Source: Podarcis raffonei (Eukaryota; Chordata; Lepidosauria; Squamata; Lacertidae). From it: DNA of 64,000 bases. Positions 36,955-49,000 of this stretch are shown here, in pieces. The position numbers were made by a program, and so were the translations under genes. Numbering within the stretch: the first letter of the stretch is position 1; each line of letters starts with the position of its first letter. Where the stretch lies: the NCBI RefSeq assembly GCF_027172205.1, contig NC_070607.1:72850831-72914830 (forward strand), written 5' to 3'. Below the pieces are notes generated by a model. The model was not told where the DNA came from. It ran no database searches and worked only from the letters and a program-made list of their open reading frames with translations.

Positions 36955-37490
36955 TCACAGGTTAGTTGACCAGCGAAATGCAACTAAAGGTATCCTCATA
37001 AAGGATATTCTGGAGTTCAAAAAGTTTCAAAAAAGGGCAACCAAAATTATCAAGGGGGTGGAAGAACTCCCCCATAAGGAAAGTTTGCAGACTTTTTAGT
37101 TTAGAGAAAAAATGAAGAGGTGACATGATAGAAATTTATGCATGGCATGGAGAATGTGGATACAGAAAGGTTTTTCTTCCTCTTTCATAATATTGTGTAT
37201 TGAATTTGAAATGTATATTGTGTATTGAAATTGAATGTCGGGAGATTCAGGATAGCTGAAAGAAAATACTCAATGTAGTGCATAGTTAAACTATGGAGCT
37301 ATGATGGCTTTCATATACAATTAGACCGCCATGAATCTGTCTAGCAATGCCTACTAGCGGTGGCGGAGGCAGTATGCTTCTGAACACCATTTAATGGAAA
37401 TCACAGCTTTCCCACAAGCACCTGGATATTGGGCTACATGGGCCACAGGCCTGACCCAATACTAGGCTCTTCTTATTTTCTTATCCTCAC
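36955..37490 (+). mobile_element. CR1 LINE 3' fragment
   Basis: The plus strand encodes CR1 ORF2 C-terminal sequence (FQKRATKIIKGVEELPHKES near 37022-37085), followed by 3' UTR blocks such as ggcggaggcagtatgcttct and ctacatgggccacaggcctg. It is truncated and mutated, with no tail microsatellite. Confidence 0.8.
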
Positions 37491-37560
37491 CTGAAGACAC
37501 ACAAGGTAGTCTTGACACATGGGTTGGGATTCAGTTCCCTAGCCTGCATGCTTTGCAATA

Positions 37561-37672
37561 CAGTGGTACTTCGGGTTACAGACGCTTCAGGTTACAGACT
37601 CCGCTAACCCAGATATAGTACCTCGGGTTAAGAACTTTGCTTCAGGATGAGAACAGAAATCGAGGGAGACTC
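37561..37672 (+). mobile_element. Partial cagtggtacc MITE
   Basis: The left end cagtggtacttcgggttaca and interior gttacagactccgctaaccc match the complete copy at 58731-58972. The right half is missing. Confidence 0.75.
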
Positions 37673-38049
37673 CTTTTTATTTATTTGTGGCTTATGTATT
37701 TATTGCTTGCCTGTAAACATTAAACATAAACGGGTACAAGTTGCCAAGAGAGCTTACGCGACCGCACAAGGAACAGTGACAAAATGACCAACAGAATAAT
37801 ACAGTACATGTGAGGAACGCGCTGCTACTCAGCACGAAAGTGGGGAGGGGGGAGAATGAGATTGCTGGGATTTAGGTCTAACCCTTCAAGTCACACTACA
37901 CCACATCCAGTGCCCTCTGCTGTTTCCATAACTCTTCCAAAGCAAACAACAACAACAACACACGTTGCCAAGAGAGATTTCCCCTGCTCCTGCCGCTGCC
38001 TACGTTGGCAGACTCCCCTCCACTATTGAGAATGGAAGATTCCAGCGCT

Positions 38050-38274
38050 GAATGAGCCTTTCCCTGTAGCTCAAGGAGACTCTAGGCGGGCCTGTGTCGT
38101 CATCACGACGGACGCAACGAGGCTTTCCCTTCCTCTCCCCCGCCTCCTGCTTTTGCCAGCGAAGCCGCTTTGGGCGCCTGCGCAGACGGAAAGGGCTCGC
38201 GTTGCTAAGGAGGAAGAAGGCCCTTAGTTACCGCGCGTTGCTGCTGCTCCGCGGTTGGAGGGGACGGGGAAAGG
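38050..38274 (+). promoter_or_regulatory. IFT52: CpG-rich promoter region of IFT52
   Basis: The stretch is rich in CG dinucleotides, unlike its surroundings. It has an NRF1-like gcgcctgcgca at 38174-38184 and gttgc words (38201 and 38240) resembling half X-boxes, the RFX sites typical of ciliary genes. No TATA box is seen. A complete X-box was not found. Confidence 0.65.
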
Positions 38275-38292
38275 ATGGTGGCGACCCCGCAG
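38275..38292 (+). other. IFT52: IFT52 exon 1 end with in-frame upstream ATG
   Basis: Exon 1 ends in a strong donor (cag/gtaagt) after 38292. The ATG at 38275 (A at -3, G at +4) reads MVATPQ and, joined to exon 2 at 40020, continues VT into the usual IFT52 start. This could add eight residues. In human IFT52 the protein starts at the equivalent of the exon 2 ATG. Confidence 0.55.
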
Positions 38293-40019
38293 GTAAGTCA
38301 ACTTTTGTGGTGGCGTTGGAGAGGTGTTTCCCCCTCCCTCGGGACCATTTATGGAGGCGGAGGGTTACTTTGTAGGCTCGACCCTGGCTCCCCTCACCTT
38401 GGGACCTTGTAGAAGCCCGAGCTGGTAAATTTTAGTTGCCTCCCGCCTTTCCGTAGCCAGAAAAACCATGCTGAAAGGCGGCTTACAAACGGGGGACGGG
38501 GCGGGAATTGCATAATTACAAACATAGCAAAAGCAGGCAGCAGCAATAAATAAAACACATCCAAAAGCATGCAACCATATTGGAAAACTCCCACATAAAT
38601 CATAATAAGACCCAAAACAAATGTACAAAAAAAATTCAATAGCAGCAACAAAAGCCCCCTCAAACAAACATTACTCCAGTCCAAGAGTCCTATGGAATTT
38701 GATTTTTTTAAAAATAGGATACATGGAAACCACTATCAAATCACAGATCATATCTGCGCCTAACAGACTGAATCATACAGAATCAGAGAATTGTAGAGTT
38801 GGAAGCAACCCTGAGGATCATCTAGTCCAATCTCCTGCAGTGCAGGAATAGATCCCACACTTTGTGGTGCAGCAAACTTGCAATATTTTTATACTGATTC
38901 CCCCCCCCCCCGCCAAAAAAAACCCTACTATTAAAAACATGACATCTGTAACATGTCAGCCAACACCAGAAACATTGTGGCACGGTCTGAGGATACAGAT
39001 GTAATGTGATTTGATGGTGGTTTGAGGGAGAGGCTCCTGTTCAAGAATCTGTAAGGATCTGTGCCCCCTAGGCCTAGGTCCAATGGTTAATGCTGTTAAT
39101 GTGAGTTTTGAGGTGCTGGTTACGCTGAGTTTTGAGGTGCCTGTGACAACAGACGTCATAGTGGTTTTGGTGGCATTCTGTATAAAACCTATGTGAAAAA
39201 TCTGCCCAATGCCTCAGATCCATGTTTTCGTGCCATGGCTGTGTCAGAAAACACCAGCTACATCATGATTCTTCATGCTTCAGCCTCTGGAGAGGGAGAT
39301 TCTATAATGGGATTAAGATAAACTTTTGTAAAAATGCAATTTCAGGCAGATTGTTTTTTTAATTACTAGATGCAACTCCTACTTGCTTCCAAATCTACTT
39401 ACTGTATTTCTGTTCCTCAGTGCCAAATCATAGACTTACTGATAGAATTACCCTCATTTTTCGAACTACAAATGCTTAGGAAATCTCAGCACTGCAAGCT
39501 TGTAATGATTTTATGCCAGCTTATTCACTGCTATAGCTCTCCCAAAAGAGTCCTGGGAACTAGCCCTTGGAGAGAGTGTGTAGTAATATAGCTCAAGAAC
39601 AAGAGATTCTGGCCTACTATTTAATTGTCCCAATTGCTGGAACAGGGTGGCTTTGCTTTCTCTTAGATCCACCAGCTGTAGCCTGATACAAAAGTCATAG
39701 CTAAGAACCAAACAAAGCTGACATATCACTCCAAAATACCCTTGTCGCCCCAAGCTTTCTTCATTTTCACTAGCATTCTTTTTGGCAGGTTCGGGCATTT
39801 GGAAAGTTGGAAGTCAAAAATCCTTGCAGAGAACCCAGATTTTCTTTCTTTCCACCGTGCTAGATCAATCAATAAAACATAATGTTATTTGGTTAATTGT
39901 GGGTATTCATTAATTCTACATTAATCTGGGAAGGGTTCTTAGAATTTCTGAATAATGATAGCACTTTTTCATTTTGCTTTGTTTTTTTGTTTATTTGCCT
40001 GTGCTCTTTCATTTTTGAG
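38293..40019. other. IFT52 intron 1
   Basis: 38430-38720 looks like LINE-derived 3' sequence and 38783-38860 is a CR1 3' piece in reverse (tcatctagtccaatctcctg). A C-run lies near 38901. No other coding exon is seen. Confidence 0.5.
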
Positions 40020-40025
40020 GTAACT

Positions 40026-43000
40026 ATGGAAGGAGAACTTCGTAATATAATCGTCTTCAATGCTTCTAAAAAGGAAATTTTTACTATGAACAATGGTTAT
40101 AGGATTCTACAAAAAAAGCTTCGAAGCAACTGGAAGATACAGAGGTGAGTGGAGTATGTATTGTTTTCTTTTTTCTGATCTGTGTTAGCTTCCTGCTTTT
40201 TACTACTGCTGTTCTGAGAGGAGAAGGCGAGCCATCTTTTGTTTCTAGACCAGCATTGAAGTTTGATGAAGGCATAAAATTGCTTGAAAGTACCCAGGAC
40301 AATGGCTGCCCCATAACAGTTAAATTTTTGCTCTCCTCGTATCTTGTACAATATCTGTATATCTGATTGCAGATTTTAAACAAGCTTATTTTGTTAGTGT
40401 AGGATATTGGCAGAGTGTGGGTTTCATAGTCTTTCATTCAAGCCTTTCCTCAACCACAGCTTTTCAAGATGGGTCTAAGCCCCTGTTCTTTAAAGCATCA
40501 GCCCTTCAACCTCATTGTGGGGATAATTGTGCAAGTGAAATGAGGCTTTTAGCTTAATATACCTATATGCATTTGGCATTAGGTCTTCGTGGTTTGTAAT
40601 ATATCTGTTACGAAAAAGGAGCAATGCAGAAGCAAGCACCAGGTGGCTGGAATGGTAAACAGGATGTGGGTGTTATTGGATTGTCCCGTGGGAAACTGGG
40701 ACTGTCTGTAAAGTGCTCTGAGAGCCGGATGTTACCTCAGAGCAGCACATGACCCTGTACTGGAAGTACATGGGTGGAGTTTATTCTCTCTCTGCGTTGG
40801 AAAGCAGAGTGTGCAGACATGTTTTCTCTGTACTGCTGAAAGACAGAAATAAAGACATGTAGATTTATTTCTGTCTGTCTCAATCCCCCTCCCTGGGGGA
40901 GGAGTGGTGTGTTCTTTTCACGTTTGAAAAGGATCGCCGAAGAGACCTCCTTTGATCTTGCCGGCAGACGCTGGCAGGGGAGGTCACAAGGATTCAAGCC
41001 GGGCACCTGGAGGGTGGCCAAATTCCTATGAGCTGGAGGCTCTGCTCGCTTGAATCCCGACAACTGGTAGCAGACCGATGGTTATCTGATCTATGAGAAT
41101 CTGCATGAGAGGTGAGAGGTCGATGAATCGTTGCCATCCTCTGCACCTAAGGAGATAAAGAAAAGCGTCTGCCTGCAGCCAGAAGCTGAAACAGACAGCT
41201 GGACACCGAGAGGAGTGTGTTTCAAGGCAACGGAGCCCCAAAAAAGGTATGCTGCATTTTGGGGGAGAGAGAATGAACGCAGAAAGGTTGATTTCTGGTT
41301 CACAAGAGCTGTGTTTGAAAAACAAGCTCTGAAAGAGCAAGCTTGCATACCAGGAATTCCTGTGGTGAGATAAGGAGTTCCGTCCTGAGCAGGTTGCTAG
41401 GCAACGTCTGCCAGTTACTGAGTGGCCTAAAAAGAGCCTGGGAAATCGAAAGTGTATCTGCGCAGCTGTGCAAGGGTTTTGAAAACAGCCCAGAGGTTTG
41501 CCTGCCAGTGAAGCAGTAAACAAGCCGAGAGACTTTTGGAGTTTACTGGCTTGAAAAGTGAAAGCTGGCTTGAGATTGAGTGTAAAGCTGACCCTTGGAT
41601 TCAGCATGGATGCCAAGAAGGGGGGAGTGCCCCTGAGTGCCGTGGTTCTAGATGAACACAGCCGGCATGCTGCACTGGAAGAAAAGGACAGGGGGAGGGA
41701 GGAACGGAGTTCTAATCCCCCCACCGATGAAGCTACTGGAGAGGATGCTGTAGCTTTGAACGCTGTCCAGTGTTACACTTGTGGACAGGCTGGGTATCTT
41801 CAGCGGAGCTGTAAGAAGCCACGTCAGCCAAAAGGAGCGAAGGGCCGCTCAGCAAAGCCTGAGGCGTCAGGCAAAGGTCGTACCAAGCCTATGGTGGAAC
41901 CTGCAAAGGCTTTGATGGCGAAAGGAACCACGCCAGATGTTGGGAACGCGTTTATTATCGACACTGCAGCGACGGTTCATATGTCCCCACACAGAGGACT
42001 CTTTTCAACGTTTAAGAAGCAAAGCTTCACTGTGACACAGGCCAATGGTCAGGAGCTGGAAGCGGCCGGCGTGGGGACTGTCTATCTTAAGAGTCTGGAC
42101 TTGACAATAAACAATGTTTACTTGGTTCCTGAATTGAAGATCAATCTGCTGAGTGTTTCGCAGATTGCAAAGAAAGGACTGAAACTGTCCTACGATGCTG
42201 AGAGCTGCAAGATCTACAAAGATGGAGAGTTATTTCTTTCTGCCAAACAGAAGGATGGACTTTATTTGTTGACTTTTGCACAAAGTGATTACATGGAATG
42301 TAATTCATCTGTGTCTAACCTAGTTTCTCTTGCAGGTGTGAGCAAGAAGAAGACCGGAGTCAACAGAGCATTTCAGCGGGTGTATGCTGATGTGATTGGT
42401 CCTCTAGAACCATCTAGAGGCAATGCAAGATTTTATCTTGTGTGTGTGGATCATTTCTCTAACTATGTCTGGGTTTATGTGTTGAGAAAGCCACAGGAAG
42501 CCTTGGAGAGGTTTCAGGAGTTTTGTGACAAAGTTAAGAGTATGCATGATGCTAACATTGATTGTCTATTCACAGATGAGAAGCAGATTTTTCTTTTACA
42601 GGATTTCCAGAGGTTCCTGCAGAAGAAGGGAATAAGACACAAGGTTTCTGTTTCAGCGGAAGCGTGGAACAGGGGTATCTGTGTACGGGTGAACAGAGAA
42701 TTGCAAAAGGGAATGGAAGCGCAATTGCTAAGTTCACATCTGCCACATGAGTACTGGGCCGAGTCTCTGATGTCGTACTGTTATACGAAAGTGAGAAAGG
42801 TTTCAAAAGAGTTGGGAAGTTCTCCTTTTGAGAAACTGTTCCACAGAAAACCTTCTGTTGCCCATTTCAAGGTTTTTGGGTCTCATGTGAGAACAGAAGC
42901 TCCAGGTGGAGTAAAGAATGCCAGAGGCATTTTTGTGGGGTATGAAAAGGGTCTCTACAGAGTAATTTTGTCTGTATCTGGTCAGGTGATTCTCACAAAA

Positions 43001-46000
43001 TTTCTAGAGAGTGCTCCTGAACAGGAGAGAGTGATAGTACACACATTTCCCACTGAGGACGATTCAGATGATGATGATTTCACTGATTTCAGCTGTACAG
43101 AAAGTGATGACACTGATAGCTCGGAGAGCTCAGTTGTCACAGTCATTGAGAGGAAGTCTCACACAATAGATAGGCCTTCACAACTGAAGGATAAACCACT
43201 GTTTACCATTGGAACTAGTTCTCCAAGGAGTCCTGAGACTGGACCAGTGAGCAGAGAGGATCAGCACCTCATACGTAGGTCTGAGAGAGTTACAGAGGGT
43301 CAACCACCCAAGAGGTACTCAAAAGAGTTTGCTAACTTAGCTGTTGCATGTGTTGCTGTTGTAAACAACCGAGGACAGGTTGGAGCTGTGTCTAAGTCAG
43401 AGACAAAGACACAACAGAGAGTTGCTAGCCAAGGTAATGCAGATGCACTCATTCCTTGGAAACCAGACAACCAGAGAGGTACACTGGGGAAACCAGTGGC
43501 GGGGAGTTCCAAGGGTGGAACTGAAACAACAGGGGAGTGTTATGTGTATAACAACTGTTTGTTTTCTTCTCTGGATCATGCCTTGCTTGCTGCAACACGC
43601 ATTGATTCTTTTGGGGGAGGATGTTACGAAAAAGGAGCAATGCAGAAGCAAGCACCAGGTGGCTGGAATGGTAAACAGGATGTGGGTGTTATTGGATTGT
43701 CCCGTGGGAAACTGGGACTGTCTGTAAAGTGCTCTGAGAGCCGGATGTTACCTCAGAGCAGCACATGACCCTGTACTGGAAGTACATGGGTGGAGTTTAT
43801 TCTCTCTCTGCGTTGGAAAGCAGAGTGTGCAGACATGTTTTCTCTGTACTGCTGAAAGACAGAAATAAAGACATGTAGATTTATTTCTGTCTGTCTCAAT
43901 CCCCCTCCCTGGGGGAGGAGTGGTGTGTTCTTTTCACGTTTGAAAAGGATCGCCGAAGAGACCTCCTTTGATCTTGCCGGCAGACGCTGGCAGGGGAGGT
44001 CACAAGGATTCAAGCCGGGCACCTGGAGGGTGGCCAAATTCCTATGAGCTGGAGGCTCTGCTCGCTTGAATCCCGACAATATCTCCCTTGAACATTTTGA
44101 TAATAGAATGAGATTTGGTAATCTTGTTCAGGAACATCAGTCTTTATTTCAGGGTTGAATACCTTCTTATTTTTGTAGTCATTTTCAAAGTAGAGAAGAA
44201 AACTAAAAATACATTATAATGCAACATCTGCCTAGACAATTGAGGTATTGACCGAGCATGCATGTCATAGTAAGCCATAGTTCACCCTGAACACCGCTAA
44301 AATGGCTCTTTTCCTTCTCCCTGCTGAGAAAAAACAAAACACGATCACTGTCTTTGTGTTATGTCCAATCCTGGAATTGTGGTTTGCCAGTGATATGCGT
44401 TATTGGGTAACATGTCTTCTATTAATTTGTCCATAGTTTAAAAGATGAAATAACTTCAGAGAAGCTGACCGGAGTAAAACTCTGGATTACATCAGGACCT
44501 AGGGAAAAGTTCACAGCTGCTGAAGTATGTAATTGTCTTAAATACCTCAATAACTGTTTAAAGATCTATTTACCTTGCTGATCTTGTCTAGTATTTTGAT
44601 CCTGTGAACTTCTTCAGGATTCAGTGGTTCTCTTGCATCATATCTTATAGGCTTTTTGGATTCATAGAAGCAGAGCAGGATGATGCACACTCTGGCCGTC
44701 CTGTTTTGTATGATCTGGGGCAGGATTAGTGCCTTGCAAATGTGTCTGAGCCACAGTGCTGTACCCTGTATGTATGTTAGGTGGGCTGTTCACTGTTTAC
44801 TAATGGATTACCTAATGCCTTCTTGTTGGGATTTTTGCAAAGAGTGGTAGACATAGGGCAGAATTCAGTGCAGCGTTAAGGTTCACGTTCTGTCAGTGCA
44901 AGGATTTTTCCTTATGCAGTGGAACATTCTCCCCCTCTCCTCCCCTGTGCACCCCATAAATCTGTTCTACGCATTCCCCCAGTCCTCTGCAGCAAATCTG
45001 GAGACAGCGTGAAGAGGGACAATCACTAAATTATTTAGCTGAACACCGCCCTAACTGTACAATTCTAACCATGTCTACTCAGAAGTCTGTCCTGTTGGAT
45101 TCAATGGGGCTTACTTTCAGAATTGCTTAGAGCAGATTAATTATGCCATAACTTGTAAAGAGACCTTGAGTATGCACTTATACTTGATAAATTTAAAACA
45201 CATTGGTGGACTCACAGATGAAAAACAGAAAAGAAAAGAAAGTGGACTATGAAAGACTAAAGTTAGCCCTGTTCTGCCGTATCCCAAACAGCAGGTAGTT
45301 TGTTAGCTTAAATGCCTATTTGCACTGCTTAAACTTTAACCATCTTTAGGGTTAATTTCCCCTTTGTCTTGTAAGAATAATAAGATGGGGTTTCTTTATC
45401 AAAGGGGACTTAGTATTTGTAAGGATGTGCAAGCTGTGTTGTGTTGCTATTCTAATTTTCAAGGGTTAAATTCTGTAAAAGCAGGAAAACCTTTCATCCT
45501 GGCACTTAAGACTTTGTTGCTTTTTTCCTTTACAGTTTGAGGTTTTGAAGAAGTATCTAGAAAGTGGTGGGGATATCCTGGTGATGCTGGGAGAAGGTGG
45601 TGAATCTCGATATGACACCAACATCAACTTTTTATTGGAAGAATATGGGATCATGGTCAATAATGGTAATAACTGACCTGAGGACAAGCTTTCTTCTTTG
45701 GTCAGTCTTGAGAATGTTTGCATATCATATAGTCAGAAACCACAAACAAGTGACCCAACTTAGAGCAATTTGAGTGTGCTTTATTAATTTGATATTGCTA
45801 GGTCCCAAAAGAGCTAGCGACAGAGTATGATTGTAGCTTTGCCATCTTCCCTTTTCCATGTTTGCTGATTTTGAAAATACTAAGCAAGTGAACAGTACTA
45901 CGATAAATTACATCCAAGTCTGAGGGATATTTGGTATGGCGGCAGGCCTGAACTCTGTGTGAGCAGAGAGCAAGGTCCACAGAGTTTCTCTCTGTTAGGC

Positions 46001-49000
46001 TCTAAGTGAACATCTCTTGCTGCGCACTGCTGCGCTGTAATTTTCATTTTTCTTTAGACCATTGTGTGCACTGCACATTCGAATATTCAGCAGCCCCTCC
46101 TCTCTGTGGCCTCAGTGCATGGACTGCATTCAGTGGATGCAAGAGCAGAGCAGTGCAAGGGCTTGGGGAAGGTGGATTCATGTGCGATGTAGAACTGCCT
46201 TGGCCTAAAGTGAATAGCTTGATGAATTGCTTCTGATACAGCAAAAGAGCCACTGCACCTCTTATCTTTCTTTGTGACTGTTCCATTTGTACTTTTGCTA
46301 TGATTGTACATCTGCATCTTCTTATGGGCTGCCACAAGGAAAATATGAGAGATTTGCCAGCTTTTTAAGGACCTTGGGCACATTTGCAAACAGAAACTGT
46401 TGTGGGCATCACATGCACACCTCAGCCAGGCACACACTGCAGCCAATCAATTGGCTACTATTCTTCTTTCAAGCCAAATTTTAGTAGGGTGGGTGGGTGG
46501 GGGGGTCATATGAAGTCAGAAGGTGCTTTGTTGGCAACATCAGCCTTCATACAATTAGAGAGAACCAGGATCTAGAATCCATAGCCCATACTTTGCAGCG
46601 CTGCATCTTACTGGAAAAAATATTATTTTTCATTTCTCTTAAGACTCTGTGGTGAGAAATGTGTATTATAAATACTTCCATCCTAAAGAAGCTTTGGTCT
46701 CCAATGGAGTTTTAAATCGGTAAGTATTTGATAGTGGATGGTGTGTGGGTGCATTCACATTTTATCTTGCGTAACTTAGCTATATTTTGCAACTACAAAT
46801 CAGTTATTTTTGGGTTTCCATCTATAAGGGAAATCAGTAGAGCTGCTGGAAAAACAGTGTCTGGGATAATAGATGAAGACAACAGTGGAAATGATTCACA
46901 GTAAGTACCTTCTTTCCAAACATGTTACATATGCCATCAATGTTCATTCCAAAAAGTTATAATAAAGCATTGTGTGGGAAGTGCTCTTGAAATATGTAGA
47001 ATATTCTAATTAATGCCTAAGATTTTGTATTTTGCCTCTTGAAATGCTGCTTAAGGGGAGTTATGCTACAAAATCCAAGGAAGGGAACAGTTTTGCGCAA
47101 TGTTCTGGGTTTTTGTTTTTGTTTTACTGTTTATGGACATTTTTTATACATGCTTTAAACATGTCACCACAGAAAGCAAGAAAAACAGGATTTTAATACA
47201 TCGTAAAGTATAGTCCTTTTAATTACTGATTTGGATCCACTATTGGAAGGCCTCTTCCACTCACAATGCAATGGAAGAGCACAGTTTTTAAAAAGAGACA
47301 CCCAAATCCCAAGAAGTTATTGCATTGTCACAAGCTCTTTTTGAAGCACAGGTTCCTTCTCAAGACTTTCTTGTGGCCTGGAGTCTATAAACTTGAGCCT
47401 TTTTCCTTCCTTGTTCAGTCTGTTGCCTATACAGTATTGTAACCTCTGCTAAATTGTGGTACTGCCCTGGGAGAAGTAGAAGACTTCTGTGAATGCTTGC
47501 TGAGCAGTGCAAATGCACCTTTCGTCCACTTTTGGTTCTTTGGATCTAAGCCATCACAATTAATTCTAGAGTGTTACAAAGACAAGGTATCTTTTTTCTT
47601 TTTTAAAGAAAAAAACCTTCCTACCAGCAGAAGAACATGAAGGGGTGTGGACAGAGAGAATGGTTAATTGTGTTTGACAGCATTGCAATTCTGTGAAATA
47701 TAGAAAATGCTTATGACAGTCTTTGTACTATTTTGTAGGGCTCTCACTTTTGTGTATCCATTTGGTGCTACACTTAATGTGATGAAACCAGCAGTGGCTG
47801 TTCTGTCCACGGGATCTGTCTGCTTTCCTCTTAATAGACCCATCTTGGCTTTTTATCACTTTAAGGTACATAACTGCATGAGCCATCAAATACTTGTAAA
47901 ACATGATATTTTGTAACTTCGTTCATAATTTCTGTTACTTACACATCTTGTGCAACTTTAGCAGGAAAGCATTCAGATAAAAGCTCCTTTATGTAGGAAC
48001 CTTTGAAAAGAGTTGACCTATAACGGGTAGGGAAGCACATTGAACTGTTATTGCAGTTCCTCCCCAGTTTTATCAATCATTAGTAATAATAATTATTATA
48101 CCATTTCTAAAACACTTCTAAGACAAAATGCTGAAAAGTGAATAAAACTAAAGATAGGCCCTCTTCTAAATTTACATTATCATACTTTTACTTCATTTTT
48201 AGTGTAGTTTACTAACTTTAAATAATGTATGGTAAATATGTTCATTTGAATTTACTTACTTATTTTCTTAGCTTATCCCAAAATATTTGGAAAAGGGAAC
48301 AGCATGTTAAGCATCCATACAAATTCAACTGAGATGGATAAAAACAAGATAACTTGACATTTGTACACATAGTTTATCCCAGTTATTAAAGCCATTCCAA
48401 ACAAGTATGCCTTGTAATCTTTTCTTTATTCTGCCCCCAATAGTGTCATAATCTGTATGAGCTTTTAATGCTTTCATAGAAACATGTAATATGAGTATAT
48501 GGTGTCCTCAAAACTGAGACAAATTAATTTTTGGTGTCCCAGCCAATTCTAGGCTGCATCAACAGAAGTATATAGTCTAGATACAGGGAAGTAATAGTTT
48601 GCTCTGTTCTGCCTTGGTCAGACCCGATCAGGAGTACTGTGTCCAGGTCTGGGCACCATGGTATAATAAGGATGTTGGCAGCTTGGAACGTGTGCAAGAG
48701 GATTCTGAAGAAAATGGTAGCATGTCTGTTAGGGCAGAGAAAATGATCAGAAGGAAAATCTAGATTCTGTTCAAGACAGATGAGGTGGAATTCAAAGAGC
48801 TACTGTAGTACCCTGCCTCCAATACCTATCCCACACAGCCAATCTATGAAAAAACCATGGTCACCTGTCACATCTGGCTTGTGAGGTGTAGTGGACAGAG
48901 GGATCTGGACTGTTGGTCAGACCAGATTCCCCAATCCTTCAATGTAATGCAGAATGTTAACGAGTGTAATATAAAAAGTACACCTGGTAAGACAAAGCAT

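Larger units (their letters stand above)
40606..44078 (+). mobile_element. Ty1/copia-type LTR retrotransposon (recent but incomplete copy)
   Basis: The 3473-bp element lies in an IFT52 intron, in the gene's orientation. The two 457-bp LTRs look identical, begin TG and end CA, and are flanked by the 5-bp duplication atatc (40601-40605 and 44079-44083). A primer-binding site follows the 5' LTR and a polypurine tract precedes the 3' LTR. The inner open frame (41558-43768) shows a CCHC knuckle (CYTCGQAGYLQRSC), a protease-like DTAATVHM, a GAG-pre-integrase-like region and integrase-like sequence, the order of copia elements. I see no reverse transcriptase-RNase H part, so it looks broken and non-autonomous. 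LTR identity implies a young insertion. Confidence 0.93.

Noticed and set aside
41026-41724. 232-codon minus-strand frame
   Set aside because: It is antisense to the copia-type element's 5' region. The 108-codon minus frames at 40737-41063 and 43753-44079 are the two LTR copies read in reverse.
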